Under the pieces are notes generated by a model. That model did no database searches, had not been told where the DNA came from, and was given only the letters and a program-made list of their open reading frames with translations. Below are positions 27,215 through 34,730 of a DNA stretch of 64,000 bases, in pieces (positions within the stretch are counted from its first letter, which is position 1; each line of letters starts with the position of its first letter). Source of the stretch: Bacteroidota bacterium (GTDB lineage: Bacteria > Bacteroidota > Bacteroidia > Cytophagales > Cyclobacteriaceae); contig CANIVF010000011.1 of assembly GCA_947470895.1 (NCBI GenBank), forward strand, positions 1-64,000, in the 5' to 3' direction. The translations under genes were made by a program, and so were the position numbers.

Positions 27215-27357
27215 CAGATCATTCCCGGAATAGACGGTACAGTTCAATTCCGAAACAAGTGGTACAGTTCAATTCCGAAATACCCGGTACTGACCCTTCC
27301 CGAAATGAGTGGCTCTGCATTCCCGAAATACCTGGTCAGGCTATTCCGAAATATTCA
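27215..27357 (+). repeat. degenerate ~25-bp repeats, probable IS21-type end
   Basis: Six imperfect copies of a unit around ATTCCGAAATacccGGTAC spaced by about 25 bp. IS21-family elements carry several subterminal transposase-binding repeats at each end, and this spacing and TTCCGRAAT core fit such an end. No istA is adjacent, so it is a relic. Confidence 0.55.
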
Positions 27358-27398
27358 ATTTACAAAGCTTGCTTTGGCTAAACATATCGAAGACAGAC

Positions 27399-27497
27399 AT
27401 GGGAACTCGACTACATGCCGATGCAATCCTGGATCGTTTGATAAACGGATCTCATCGTCTCGATCTGAAGGGAGAATCGTTAAGAAAAAAATCGTAA
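27399..27497 (+). pseudogene. 3' tail of an istB-like IS21 gene
   Basis: The plus frame encodes GTRLHADAILDRLINGSHRL then DLKGESLRKKS and a stop. This matches the C-terminal end of IstB-type ATPases (ADAILDRLVH..HRI.LKGESLRKK pattern). The AAA core is missing. It lies between two repeat arrays of IS21 type and is directly followed by the second one, as in an intact element's right end. Confidence 0.72.
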
Positions 27498-27549
27498 GAT
27501 TGTAAACAAAATCGTTCTATGAGATACTGCTTTTCCACATCACCCCACT

Positions 27550-27772
27550 GAGGGTCAGTATCATGAGAATCCGGACCGAAGGGGGCAACATCGTAAGAAT
27601 AGATCATGATCCAGAGGGGACAGCATCATGAGAATAAGCTTCAGTGGGGGGTCAAGATGATGAGAATCCCATGTTAATAAAACTCGTTCACCCGGGCCCG
27701 AATTTTAAGGGGTCAGTATCATGAGAACTGGGGTGAACATTATGAGAATGAGGGGTCAGTATGGATGAGAAT
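27550..27772 (+). repeat. seven ~20-bp repeats, right end of a decayed IS21 element
   Basis: Seven degenerate copies of GGGGTCAGTATCATGAGAAT begin near 27551, 27584, 27616, 27645, 27709, 27731 and 27749. They immediately follow the istB tail. This multiple-repeat terminus is characteristic of IS21-family elements. The last copy abuts the truncated restriction-enzyme gene, so the element probably inserted there. Confidence 0.68.
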
Positions 27773-28018
27773 ATACAAAAGGCTTATGAATATGTTGTAA
27801 ACGGAAAAAGTGCAATTGAATGGATAATGGAACGCTATAGAGTTACGGTTGATCTTAATAGCAAAGGAGAAGGAAGCGGCATCAAAAACGACCCGAACGA
27901 TTGGGCAACAGAAACAGGTAACCCACGGTACATTCTGGATTTGCTTTTAAGTGTTATAAACGTAAGTGTTCAAACTGTTGATATTGTAAATAATTTACCT
28001 AAAGTAAATTTCTCTTAA
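27761..28018 (+). pseudogene. C-terminal fragment of a type ISP restriction/helicase protein
   Basis: An 85-residue frame whose apparent start codon is created by the adjoining IS end. The sequence AYEYVVNGKSAIEWIMERY, then GIKNDPNDWA and NPRYILDLLLSVINVSVQTV, matches what I know of the C-terminal end of type ISP/III-like single-chain restriction-modification or DEAD-box helicase proteins. Several hundred to over a thousand upstream residues are missing. The following xseA-like frame starts 6 bp after its stop, so the two were an operon. Confidence 0.7.
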
Positions 28019-28024
28019 AATAAA

Positions 28025-28333
28025 TTGCCAACCTCAATACAACATATCCGGTTATCAGAACTGAATAAACAAATTCAGGCAGTAATTGAAAATAAGTTCA
28101 ATGAATTAACCCTTTGGGTCATTGCAGACATTACAAATCATAGCTTCAAGGAAAAAACCAACTATCATTATTTTGATTTAGTTGAAAAAGCAGAGAGTTC
28201 AAATGAGTTAGTTGCAAAAATTTCAGGAAAAGCCTGGGGAACAGGTTCAAGTAAATTAAGAGAATTTGAAAGAATTACTGGCCAAAAATTTACCAACAAC
28301 ATAAATGTACTTGTAAGGGTAAAGGTCAATTAC
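28025..28333 (+). pseudogene. xseA: 5' fragment of an exonuclease VII large-subunit-like gene
   Basis: About 103 residues matching the N-terminal OB-fold of XseA: IRLSELNKQIQAVI, LWVIADITNHSF, YHYFDLVEK, ISGKAWG and VLVRVKVNY. The frame starts at TTG. Homology stops exactly at base 28333, where a terminal-inverted-repeat element begins (TGGATATTCCGGT), so insertion or deletion at that end removed the catalytic remainder. XseA normally joins XseB in degrading single-stranded DNA. Confidence 0.78.
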
Positions 28334-28560
28334 TGGATATTCCGGTCTAATTGACCACCATTTTCCGGAGCAAATTGACCACCTGATTTAAGTTATAGAT
28401 TTATTGAGATCAGTTGACCTAAACAGCTTATTGAATAGGCTAACAAAGCGACTTTTCTAAATCACTATCGATGGCCAACATTTTTTAACTCAGATAATGA
28501 CTTGACTTATAGTGGTTGCTTTACTGCGGAATGAAGTGGTCACGTTAACCGGAATATCCA
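28334..28560. mobile_element. 227-bp element with terminal inverted repeats, copy A
   Basis: It begins TGGATATTCCGGTCTAATTG and ends with the inverted match TTAACCGGAATATCCA; about 25 bp at each end pair with few mismatches. Extra TTCCGG...TTGACCACC repeats lie inside the left end, as in IS21-type termini. No coding capacity. A second, left-truncated copy in the same orientation lies at 30592-30789, and the two flank the SRAP operon. Confidence 0.75.
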
Positions 28561-28605
28561 CCCCTCTAATCAAACTTGTTAGAACAACCCTATCTAGGAA
28601 AGACA

Positions 28606-29334
28606 TTAAAATAGCATTCCGCTATCAACTTGCTCAAGTACTTTTGGAACATTGGAAGATTCTTTTCTACTGGTGATCAGTTTGCTGATTGTGTATGCTT
28701 CCATCTTATCATCATCAAAGGGTTGGCACATGGCCAATACATCGTCTTTGGTTAATTCAGGATTGAGCCAGTCTTTCTCATACATCTTAGGAATAATCAC
28801 CGGCATTCGTTTTTTATTATTGTGAATTCCTTCCATCAACTTATTTGCCTTGGTGGTAAGCACAGAATACGTAAGAAACTCCTGGTCATTTGATTTATCA
28901 GTCCAGGCAGCATAAATGCCAGCCACAGAAAATATCTTTTGATTCTTTAGATAAATATAGTGTGGAGTTTTCTCTTTCCCTTTTGAGTCTTCCCATCGCC
29001 ATTCAAAAAATCCGGTCATAGGTATCAGGCATCTCTGTCCCTTCTTTATTGAGTCTCTGTATGATGGCTTGTCATACATTTCTTCGCTGATACAATTCAA
29101 TGTTTGGTTTCTGAGCTTCAATGCGTCAGGTAATGATTTTATAAACCAAGGAATGAGGCCCCATGAATACAGACTCACAGCATTTGATGCTAATACAACC
29201 GGTGAAGGAATGTGATTGAATCCGTTTTCATGATACATCCGTGACCAATCTTCTTTCAACCGATCTTCAAGATTATAGTGATAATAATTTTCAAGATCAC
29301 TGATTGAGAAGTCTTTGGAATCGTGGTAACACAT
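28606..29334 (-). CDS. SRAP protein (YedK/HMCES-type abasic-site sensor)
   Basis: SOS-response-associated peptidase fold protein, 242 aa. Catalytic Cys2 is directly after the start Met, as required, and the family residues Asn80, Glu111 (GFFEWRW) and His171 (IHNNKKRMPVI) are present. Known: YedK and HMCES crosslink to abasic sites in single-stranded DNA through Cys2 and protect them. It is the last gene of a minus-strand group with three unknown small genes (gaps of 10, 16 and 30 bp). The group lies behind a palindromic operator and is flanked by two inverted-repeat element copies. It is probably DNA-damage related. Confidence 0.92.
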   Translation of the reverse strand: MCYHDSKDFSISDLENYYHYNLEDRLKEDWSRMYHENGFNHIPSPVVLASNAVSLYSWGLIPWFIKSLPDALKLRNQTLNCISEEMYDKPSYRDSIKKGQRCLIPMTGFFEWRWEDSKGKEKTPHYIYLKNQKIFSVAGIYAAWTDKSNDQEFLTYSVLTTKANKLMEGIHNNKKRMPVIIPKMYEKDWLNPELTKDDVLAMCQPFDDDKMEAYTISKLITSRKESSNVPKVLEQVDSGMLF

Positions 29335-29364
29335 AAAAATTGTCGGTTCGGATTATCGTTGGAT

Positions 29365-29727
29365 TTAAAATCTAGATTCTCTCTTCCTATCAGCTAACTT
29401 CTTCCTTACAATATGTTGAAGTATTATGAACCAAGTCTCATCATCTTCTTCCCGAAACAATATTCTCTTTAATGATGGCTCAAAATACTTTCTACCAAAT
29501 CTCGCAAAAATCTCTGTCCTGGAAAACTCTCTACTTGCCTTTAAGAACTCATCTTCAAAAACTTGTTTCCATTTCGCAGTATTCAGGTGAAAGACTTTAT
29601 GCAGAAAAATCCAAGTCAGTTCGATATCATCTTCATCAAATAGCTGCCTGAGTTCTACCGGCATTATGCTCTCCAGTCTAACCCGCTCTGCCTCATATTC
29701 CCTCCTGCGCCTTGCACTCATTCCCAT
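29365..29727 (-). CDS. unknown small protein of the SRAP operon
   Basis: Protein of 120 aa, not recognised. It has a very basic N-terminus (MSARRRREYEAERVR) and C-terminus (VRKKLADRKRESRF) around an acidic, aromatic helical core (ELTWIFLHKVF, WFIILQHIV). The basic ends suggest nucleic-acid contact. It starts at either of two ATGs two codons apart. It is third in the four-gene SRAP operon, with gaps of 16 and 30 bp to its neighbours, so a role with the abasic-site protein is a fair inference but unproven. Confidence 0.72.
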   Translation of the reverse strand: MGMSARRRREYEAERVRLESIMPVELRQLFDEDDIELTWIFLHKVFHLNTAKWKQVFEDEFLKASREFSRTEIFARFGRKYFEPSLKRILFREEDDETWFIILQHIVRKKLADRKRESRF

Positions 29728-29743
29728 TTGACAACCCTCACCA

Positions 29744-30106
29744 TTAACTTCCCTTTACTACATCCAAAATCGCGTTATAATAAACCTGAAGTTCTTCATT
29801 TGTAAAAGCAAATTCAGGATCGAGGTGATCAAGATCAAGCTTTTTATGTACATGCATGATCTTGGCCATTTCTGTCGCGTTCAAATTTCCTTTTTCAATA
29901 AAATAAATGAATCTGTATTCCTTTTGGTCCAGATGTGGATACGTCTCTTTTAAAGTCACCATTGAAAAATGATCATCGGGCTGACACTCCTTCCAAACTG
30001 GCTTAAGGTGTGGTCGTGTATGTAAAATCATTTTTACCAGGCTGTCTCTGAAAATTAATTTCTGTCTTGCTACAGCGGCAAAGAATTCCATAAAGTGCTC
30101 CTTCAT
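29744..30106 (-). CDS. unknown small protein of the SRAP operon, HTH-like
   Basis: Protein of 120 aa, helical, without a signal peptide. Residues about 68-92 (YPHLDQKEYRFIYFIEKG then LNATEMAKIMHVH) look like a helix-turn-helix of the LuxR/sigma-4 type, so it may bind DNA and could regulate the operon. Otherwise no family was recognised. It is second in the operon, 10 bp after the first gene and 16 bp before the third. Confidence 0.7.
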   Translation of the reverse strand: MKEHFMEFFAAVARQKLIFRDSLVKMILHTRPHLKPVWKECQPDDHFSMVTLKETYPHLDQKEYRFIYFIEKGNLNATEMAKIMHVHKKLDLDHLDPEFAFTNEELQVYYNAILDVVKGS

Positions 30107-30116
30107 ACGTTATGAT

Positions 30117-30467
30117 TTATGATTTTTGTTGAGCGAACAATAGGTCGTCTATCTCCTGGAAAAAGATTGCATTATTCAATTTCACCGTTGTCCTTTTTTT
30201 GATCTGCTCAAAAATGGAAGCATAATCAACAAGATCAATATCCTTCTTTTGCAGGGTATTGAGTTTGGCTTTTATTTCCTCTAGTTCATCAGGTGTTGCG
30301 AAAGCGTTATACCTAAACGCTAAATAGTATGGAATATCCTTCAAGAATTTGTTGATGAATAAATCCCGATGCTGGTTGATCACTTGCTTGACTTGAAATA
30401 GTCTTACGTGCTTATCTCTGGCTGTTATTGGAACACTGCCGAGTAGGAGGGATTGGATGGTCTTCAT
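30117..30467 (-). CDS. unknown small protein, first gene of the SRAP operon
   Basis: Protein of 116 aa, soluble and mostly helical (ELEEIKAKLNTLQKKDIDL is a likely coiled coil). No enzymatic motif was recognised. It starts with ATG 34 bp downstream of the ATTAGTATT operator sites, so it leads the operon. Small helical proteins with an SRAP protein suggest a DNA-repair accessory role, but that is only context. Confidence 0.7.
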   Translation of the reverse strand: MKTIQSLLLGSVPITARDKHVRLFQVKQVINQHRDLFINKFLKDIPYYLAFRYNAFATPDELEEIKAKLNTLQKKDIDLVDYASIFEQIKKRTTVKLNNAIFFQEIDDLLFAQQKS

Positions 30468-30500
30468 TTGCCTTGGCGTTTAACGGAAGCAAGTTAGTTA

Positions 30501-30542
30501 AATACTAATATCATTAGTATTAAATCTAAAAATATTAGTATT
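30501..30542. promoter_or_regulatory. palindromic operator upstream of the SRAP operon
   Basis: AATACTAAT-atc-ATTAGTATT is a perfect 9+9 palindrome (30501-30521). A third half-site, ATTAGTATT, starts 21 bp after the second (30513 to 30534), two helical turns away and on the same face. Position 34-75 bp before the first start codon fits a promoter-overlapping repressor site. The repressor is unknown; damage-responsive control is inferred from the SRAP gene. Confidence 0.72.
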
Positions 30543-30591
30543 AATGGTTTGAAAAGTTCATTTTTAAATCAATTTAGAGCTTTAATATAGC

Positions 30592-30789
30592 TTCCGGACA
30601 ATTTGACCACCTGATTTAAGTTAAAGATGTATTGAGATCGGTTGACCTAAACAGCTTATTGAATAGGCTAACTCTGCGCCTTTTCTAAATCATTTTTGAT
30701 GGCCCACATTTTTTAACTCAGATCATGACTTGACTTTTAGTGGTCACTTTGTAACGGTGATCAATTGGTCAGTTTAACCGGAATATCCA
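30592..30789. mobile_element. inverted-repeat element, copy B, left-truncated
   Basis: 198 bp closely matching 28363-28560 in the same orientation, ending with the same terminal repeat TTAACCGGAATATCCA. The outer ~29 bp of the left terminus are missing. Its right end abuts the truncated IS3 transposase at 30793, where it interrupts that gene. Confidence 0.75.
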
Positions 30790-30792
30790 ATT

Positions 30793-31053
30793 GGACCAGA
30801 GTTCCGATCAGAACGTTGTCAATTTTGGCTGCAAAACAATCACATCGAATGGAGTTGTATGCACAAAGGAAAGCCACAACAGAATGCAATCATCGATCGA
30901 TTCAACAAAACATACCGTGTTGATGTGCTGGATGCCAATCTGTTTTATTCCATTGAAAAAGCAGATGAAGTAACCGAAAGGTGGGTAGATAATAATAATC
31001 ACGAAAGGCCACATCAATCAAATCAACGATCGAGCACCCATGGTTTACCTTGA
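30793..31053 (+). pseudogene. 3' fragment of an IS3-family transposase
   Basis: Translation from 30793 reads GPEFRSERCQFWLQNNHIEW, then GKPQQNAIIDRFNKTYRVDV and WVDNNNHERPHQS. This is the C-terminal part of the IS3 OrfB rve domain, from the second catalytic block GPEF to the end, including the final catalytic Glu region (replaced by Asp in IIDRFN). The N-terminal two thirds are missing, cut by inverted-repeat element copy B. Its 3' part overlaps the broken kelch-like gene on the other strand. Confidence 0.82.
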
Positions 31054-31966
31054 AGTTGCTTTCAGTCAAATGCAGCACCAGTTTCCTTTCTTCCGAAACA
31101 TGGAAATTCAGGGTAGAGTCACGCCTATAAATGAAGACTCGGTTATTGTCCACGTCCGCTTGTTGGATGAAAGAATTAATGGCCTCAGATTTTTTTTGAT
31201 TCAATCTCTTAACCTGATTCGAACGATAATCCAGAAGCGTGATCTCCTGTTTATTTGTAGGGTGAAGAAACAATTCGCCCGATGGAAGAGAAAAAACCCT
31301 GCGACCGGTGTTGATTAAAGAAGCCGTTTCTTTGTTTAGGGTACCAAGGATGGACCATTTCTTTTTGTTAAGGTCCAGCTTCCAGGCCCTGAATGTGTCA
31401 GTAAGCCCATCCGAGTATAAATTCTTAGACCAAATCCGAGCATAAGACCTTGCTGGGTAAATGAGGTTGCCATGCTTTTTATTAAACCACAGCGACCAGT
31501 CCATAAGTGGATTATTGATGAGCACGGGCAACTCTCTATTGATTAATTCTATTTCCCAGCCATGCTTATCGGAACGAAAAAATCGCAAATGACCATTGTA
31601 GTTCCAGAATCCATAGCCGCTCAGTGAGTAAATGGTGTCCCTATAGCTGAAAGTATAGGCCCCAAAATTATACCTGGTATAATACGTAGAATCAATGCGG
31701 GTAAATGCACCGGTGCTATCAATCCGATAAACTCTTCCGGTTCCATCTGGTAGGTAATAAAGCTCTTTGCCAGAGGCCACCAGGTTTCCATCTCCTCTTG
31801 AGCCAATCCTTGAATCTATATCTATCGAAAATAAAGGCTCTTTGTAAACACGCCTATGAATCGCGATCTCATCGGCTGGAGTCTTATTGGTTAATAAGTC
31901 GGCAGGAATAGGTGCATTACTTTGTCCATACTTATGAAACCCCGCCATCATGATGATTAAGACCAT
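31045..31966 (-). pseudogene. kelch-like beta-propeller protein truncated by an IS3 relic
   Basis: About 300 residues of real coding sequence from the ATG at 31966 (a TTG 11 codons upstream is open too). It contains propeller-like repeats: LYYLPDGTGRVYRID, DTIYSLSGYGFWNYNG, WKLDLNKKKWSILG and RRVFSLPSGELFLH. The last ~50 residues of the open frame are only the reverse complement of the IS3 transposase fragment, so the natural C-terminus is lost. Such kelch sensors in Bacteroidota often continue into membrane and regulatory domains. Function unknown; probably inactive. Confidence 0.65.
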
Positions 31967-31999
31967 GATGGCATGATCACTCACCGAAAAATAGCCCAA

Positions 32000-32396
32000 A
32001 TTACCGCGACACTACCTGGAGTTCCATGCTCTGTGTTTTGACATCCTATCCAAATTCAATTCTTTAATTATCTCAAAGTATTCAAAATCCTTCTGATTAT
32101 AAAAAAAATTAGGTGAATTAGGTGACTCACGTATTTCCGGTATTTTTTTCCGGGAAAGTATGAGAGGAGAACATGCATTTGTAGTCAACAAACTACTGGT
32201 TGACGTTATTGAACACCATTACCTTCTGCCACTATCTCCATAATCATTTCAAAAATAGTGTAAATAGGTGATTCCGGTATTTTAACTTGATGTGCTTTAC
32301 CTTAATCTTTGCGTTTCACCGGACAATTTTTTGAGAAGCTAAAGTGATGGTATGTTTGAAACATCCTGTAATTTAGAAGTTATAAAACAAAAATGG
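32000..32396. other. intergenic region with dispersed-repeat copy R1
   Basis: About 400 bases upstream of the DUF6150 gene. They hold a degraded copy of the dispersed non-coding repeat (about 32108-32215) and a further short piece near 32255 (AGGTGATTCCGGTATTTT). No gene was recognised. Confidence 0.5.
32108..32215 (+). repeat. dispersed intergenic repeat, copy R1
   Basis: It shares GAATTAGGTGACTCAC, then GTATTTTTTT, then a TTTGTAG...CTAC hairpin and GACGTTATT with copies at 33411, 37236 and 63803. It is the most degraded of the set. Confidence 0.6.
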
Positions 32397-32756
32397 ATGA
32401 GCATACAGGATAACATCGTGGATAAGCGCCTGTTAGCGCTGCTGTTTTTTATGTGTGTGGGTTATGGGTGTCAGGCGCAGAAAGTATATTCGGTCAGTTA
32501 CAGTAATCAGGCCGATGTGAAGGTGTTTGTGGTGGACTATGCCAACCAGGCTGACCTGAAGGTGTATAAAGTGAAGTATGCCAACCAGGCCGAAGGCAAC
32601 GAAGGCCACTGGTTTTTTACGGAGTATGCCAACCAGGCGTATAAGAAGGTTTACTTCGTTGACTATGCCAATCAGGCTGACCTGAAAATTTATTTTGTAG
32701 CCTATTCTAATCAGGCAGGCTGGGTGAATAAGGCTAAGCAGCATTGGCTTTATTGA
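32397..32756 (+). CDS. secreted DUF6150-type repeat protein
   Basis: Protein of 119 aa from the chosen ATG, which gives a clean signal peptide ending GCQAQ; a longer start 15 codons upstream is less likely. The mature part is a tandem array of about seven ~13-residue units of the form (K)VYxVxYxNQADL, broken once by GNEGHWFF. I recognise this as DUF6150, a Bacteroidota family. Regular Tyr/Val/Asn-Gln-Ala spacing suggests a beta-solenoid. No enzymatic residues are visible. Function unknown. Confidence 0.82.
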   Translation: MSIQDNIVDKRLLALLFFMCVGYGCQAQKVYSVSYSNQADVKVFVVDYANQADLKVYKVKYANQAEGNEGHWFFTEYANQAYKKVYFVDYANQADLKIYFVAYSNQAGWVNKAKQHWLY

Positions 32757-32930
32757 TATTGAATGAGGCAACTCCAACAGAAATGAATGAGTACTGCGAT
32801 CTTTATCCTAGCCGAGATTCTTCCGTCTTGTTCCGAGTGGGTAGCTTATACCTTATCCACAAAAAGAAATAGTAAGACAATTTTTGATAATTGGAAGTTG
32901 TGCGACAGCTACTGATGTTATGTGTAGTTT

Positions 32931-33200
32931 TTATCTACTCGCAGCACCTCCGCCAGCACCGCATCCACCTATTCCAATGATATAGCCTAACCAATAAAAG
33001 AATCCCGTATTGTGTTCTGCATAAATACCAATATCAGCACCAGATAACTTTCCAAGTAGGGAAAATACAATTATAAGGCCGTGCCAAATACCTGAAAAAA
33101 ATCCAGCTTCGTTTGATTCATATCCTTGAGGCGCACATGAGGTAAGACTAGTTATACACATTAATAAAATTAGTCCAGTAGCAATTTCTTTTACTTTCAT
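32931..33200 (-). CDS. small lipoprotein, FFSGIWHG family
   Basis: Protein of 89 aa from the ATG at 33200 (a TTG five codons upstream is also open). The lipobox is SLTSC, and the body carries GFFSGIWHGLIIVFSLLGKL and NTGFFYWLGYIIG, ending Gly/Ala-rich. I have seen this short two-helix lipoprotein pattern repeatedly in Bacteroidota, but it has no known function. Single gene. Confidence 0.7.
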   Translation of the reverse strand: MKVKEIATGLILLMCITSLTSCAPQGYESNEAGFFSGIWHGLIIVFSLLGKLSGADIGIYAEHNTGFFYWLGYIIGIGGCGAGGGAASR

Positions 33201-33215
33201 TTTTTTAAGTGTCAA

Positions 33216-33620
33216 TGATTTTTTTACGAAAATTATTCCCCATTAATGTCCATTGGCCTCCAGGCAGATTTGTTGTTACGGTAAATTGGTAATCGTGTAT
33301 GAAAAGATGCACAGATTCCCCTTACCGGTGAGAGTTGTTGGCATTCAACGCCCACACCTATTAAAATTGCATCCTTTGACGTTTCTATTGTCAAATTTTA
33401 TTAACCAAATTCCATTAAAATGAAATGGCTTCCTACAAAAATTAGTGGAATTAGGTGAGTCATGTATTTTCAGGTATTTTTTTTATTGAAACATACCCAG
33501 ATATTACATTTGTGTAGTTTTCAAACTACAGTCAGCGTTATCAAAAAATGACACCTGCGCAAGTCCAAGCAGCCACATCAAATTGCTTACCTTGTATATG
33601 AGCCTGATTGAATAGATCAA
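33216..33620. other. intergenic region with dispersed-repeat copy R2
   Basis: About 400 bases. They include dispersed repeat R2 (33411-33542), followed by sequence duplicated with 37413-37523 up to the nuclease stop. Confidence 0.55.
33411..33542 (+). repeat. dispersed intergenic repeat, copy R2
   Basis: It contains CCATTAAAATGAAATGGC, GGAATTAGGTGAGTCATG, CATACCCAGATATTACATTT and the hairpin TGTAGttttcaaaCTACA followed by AGCGTTAT. The same order of blocks recurs at 37236-37413 and 63803-63960. Confidence 0.72.
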
Positions 33621-34085
33621 TTATCTACTTCGTGCTAATTTTCTAAACTCCCATGGAGCCATGGCATTTGGCTGTAGCCATAATCCTCTCTTACTGTTGC
33701 GCGCATCATTCTCCAATCTTGCCCAGGCAGGATTTTTATCATACGTTTTGTAATGCCAGGCTAATCCCGCTTGTAATAATTTCTCATTGATGTTTGCCCC
33801 ATGAATGAAAACCATACCGATTATTCTTTTGTACCGGTCGGTATTCATCTCGTTCACAGTAACTATTTTTTCAAATATATTATCGGATAGAAATTGCTTA
33901 GCCACCATTCCGAAATCCTGTCTTTTTTCCGGGCAGTCAATACCATGTAACCTGATTTTCATTTGTTTATGGTTAACCAACATGGTGAATGTATCACCAT
34001 CCGCTATAGAAACTACTTTTCCAACCAGTTGGGAAAATGATGCCAGAGGGAGTAGTAAAAGAAGGAGTATTCGAAGTAACCTCAT
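33621..34085 (-). CDS. secreted staphylococcal-type nuclease, copy A
   Basis: Thermonuclease (SNase) family protein, 154 aa from the ATG that gives signal peptide MRLLRILLLLLLPLASFSQ; an upstream extension of the frame is probably not translated. The nuclease core VGKVVSIADGDTF is followed by MKIRLHGIDCPE with the family Arg, Asp and Glu, then TDRYKRIIG with the second Arg and the WARLENDARNSKRGLW end. It should cleave DNA or RNA with Ca2+ outside the cytoplasm. It lies downstream of caspase gene A on the same strand, and the pair is duplicated at 37524-40476. Confidence 0.9.
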   Translation of the reverse strand: MRLLRILLLLLLPLASFSQLVGKVVSIADGDTFTMLVNHKQMKIRLHGIDCPEKRQDFGMVAKQFLSDNIFEKIVTVNEMNTDRYKRIIGMVFIHGANINEKLLQAGLAWHYKTYDKNPAWARLENDARNSKRGLWLQPNAMAPWEFRKLARSR

Positions 34086-34730
34086 AGCGTGTCTGGTGAT
34101 AAGTTTGCAAGATCCTTTTCTTACGGCATAAAACTCTTGGAATGATCTAAAAGAAGAGCCCCGCAAAAAAGGCAGGGTTTTGATTCCAGTCGGGTGAAAT
34201 TAACGCTGGCAGGTTGCTCCTCAGCAGAGCCCGCTTCCGTTCAACAATTCAAAATTTGAATCTATAATCAATATTTATAACCTATCAAAATTCTGAGCCA
34301 TTTACCATGGAAGCTTTGCTGTTACTAACCAAAACGTTGCTTAACTATTAAAACGCTACTTCAAAAAAGATGGGAACGCTAACCTATTGCTCAAGAAATA
34401 AAAATCAGCTTTAAATGATTCTGATTCTTTACGACAATCATAAACGTTGCTTTCATGCTCATGATTTTCTCTTTTAAAAATGCTTACGACTTTGCCAGGT
34501 GCGTATATACGTCTGCTACTCTTTCTCGCTCAGCTCTATTAAAATTCCATACCGAAAAATTGCCAAAGACTCAGCTCAACCCAGGCTCACAACGAACCCG
34601 AGCCAAACACGTGTTATTGTTCATATCTGCTTTCGTGCGTGACTGTGATTCGTTTAAACCTTATATGCTGTGGGGTGGTGGTAAAATCTCCATTTATTTT
34701 CACATTATTTTATGATTCAAATAAGCTTTT
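34086..34730. other. spacer between caspase A and nuclease A
   Basis: About 640 bases with no recognised gene. The 38 bp next to the nuclease start are shared with the second module, after which similarity is lost. Weak open frames on the plus strand look random. Confidence 0.45.

Larger units (their letters stand above)
27048..27760. other. graveyard of IS21-family remnants
   Basis: About 700 bases with no intact gene. They contain two arrays of degenerate short repeats typical of IS21 ends and the tail of an istB gene, each listed separately. Confidence 0.6.

Noticed and set aside
34455-34715. 86-residue plus-strand frame in the caspase A/nuclease A spacer
   Set aside because: No domain, no conserved leader and no counterpart in the second module, so not called as a gene.
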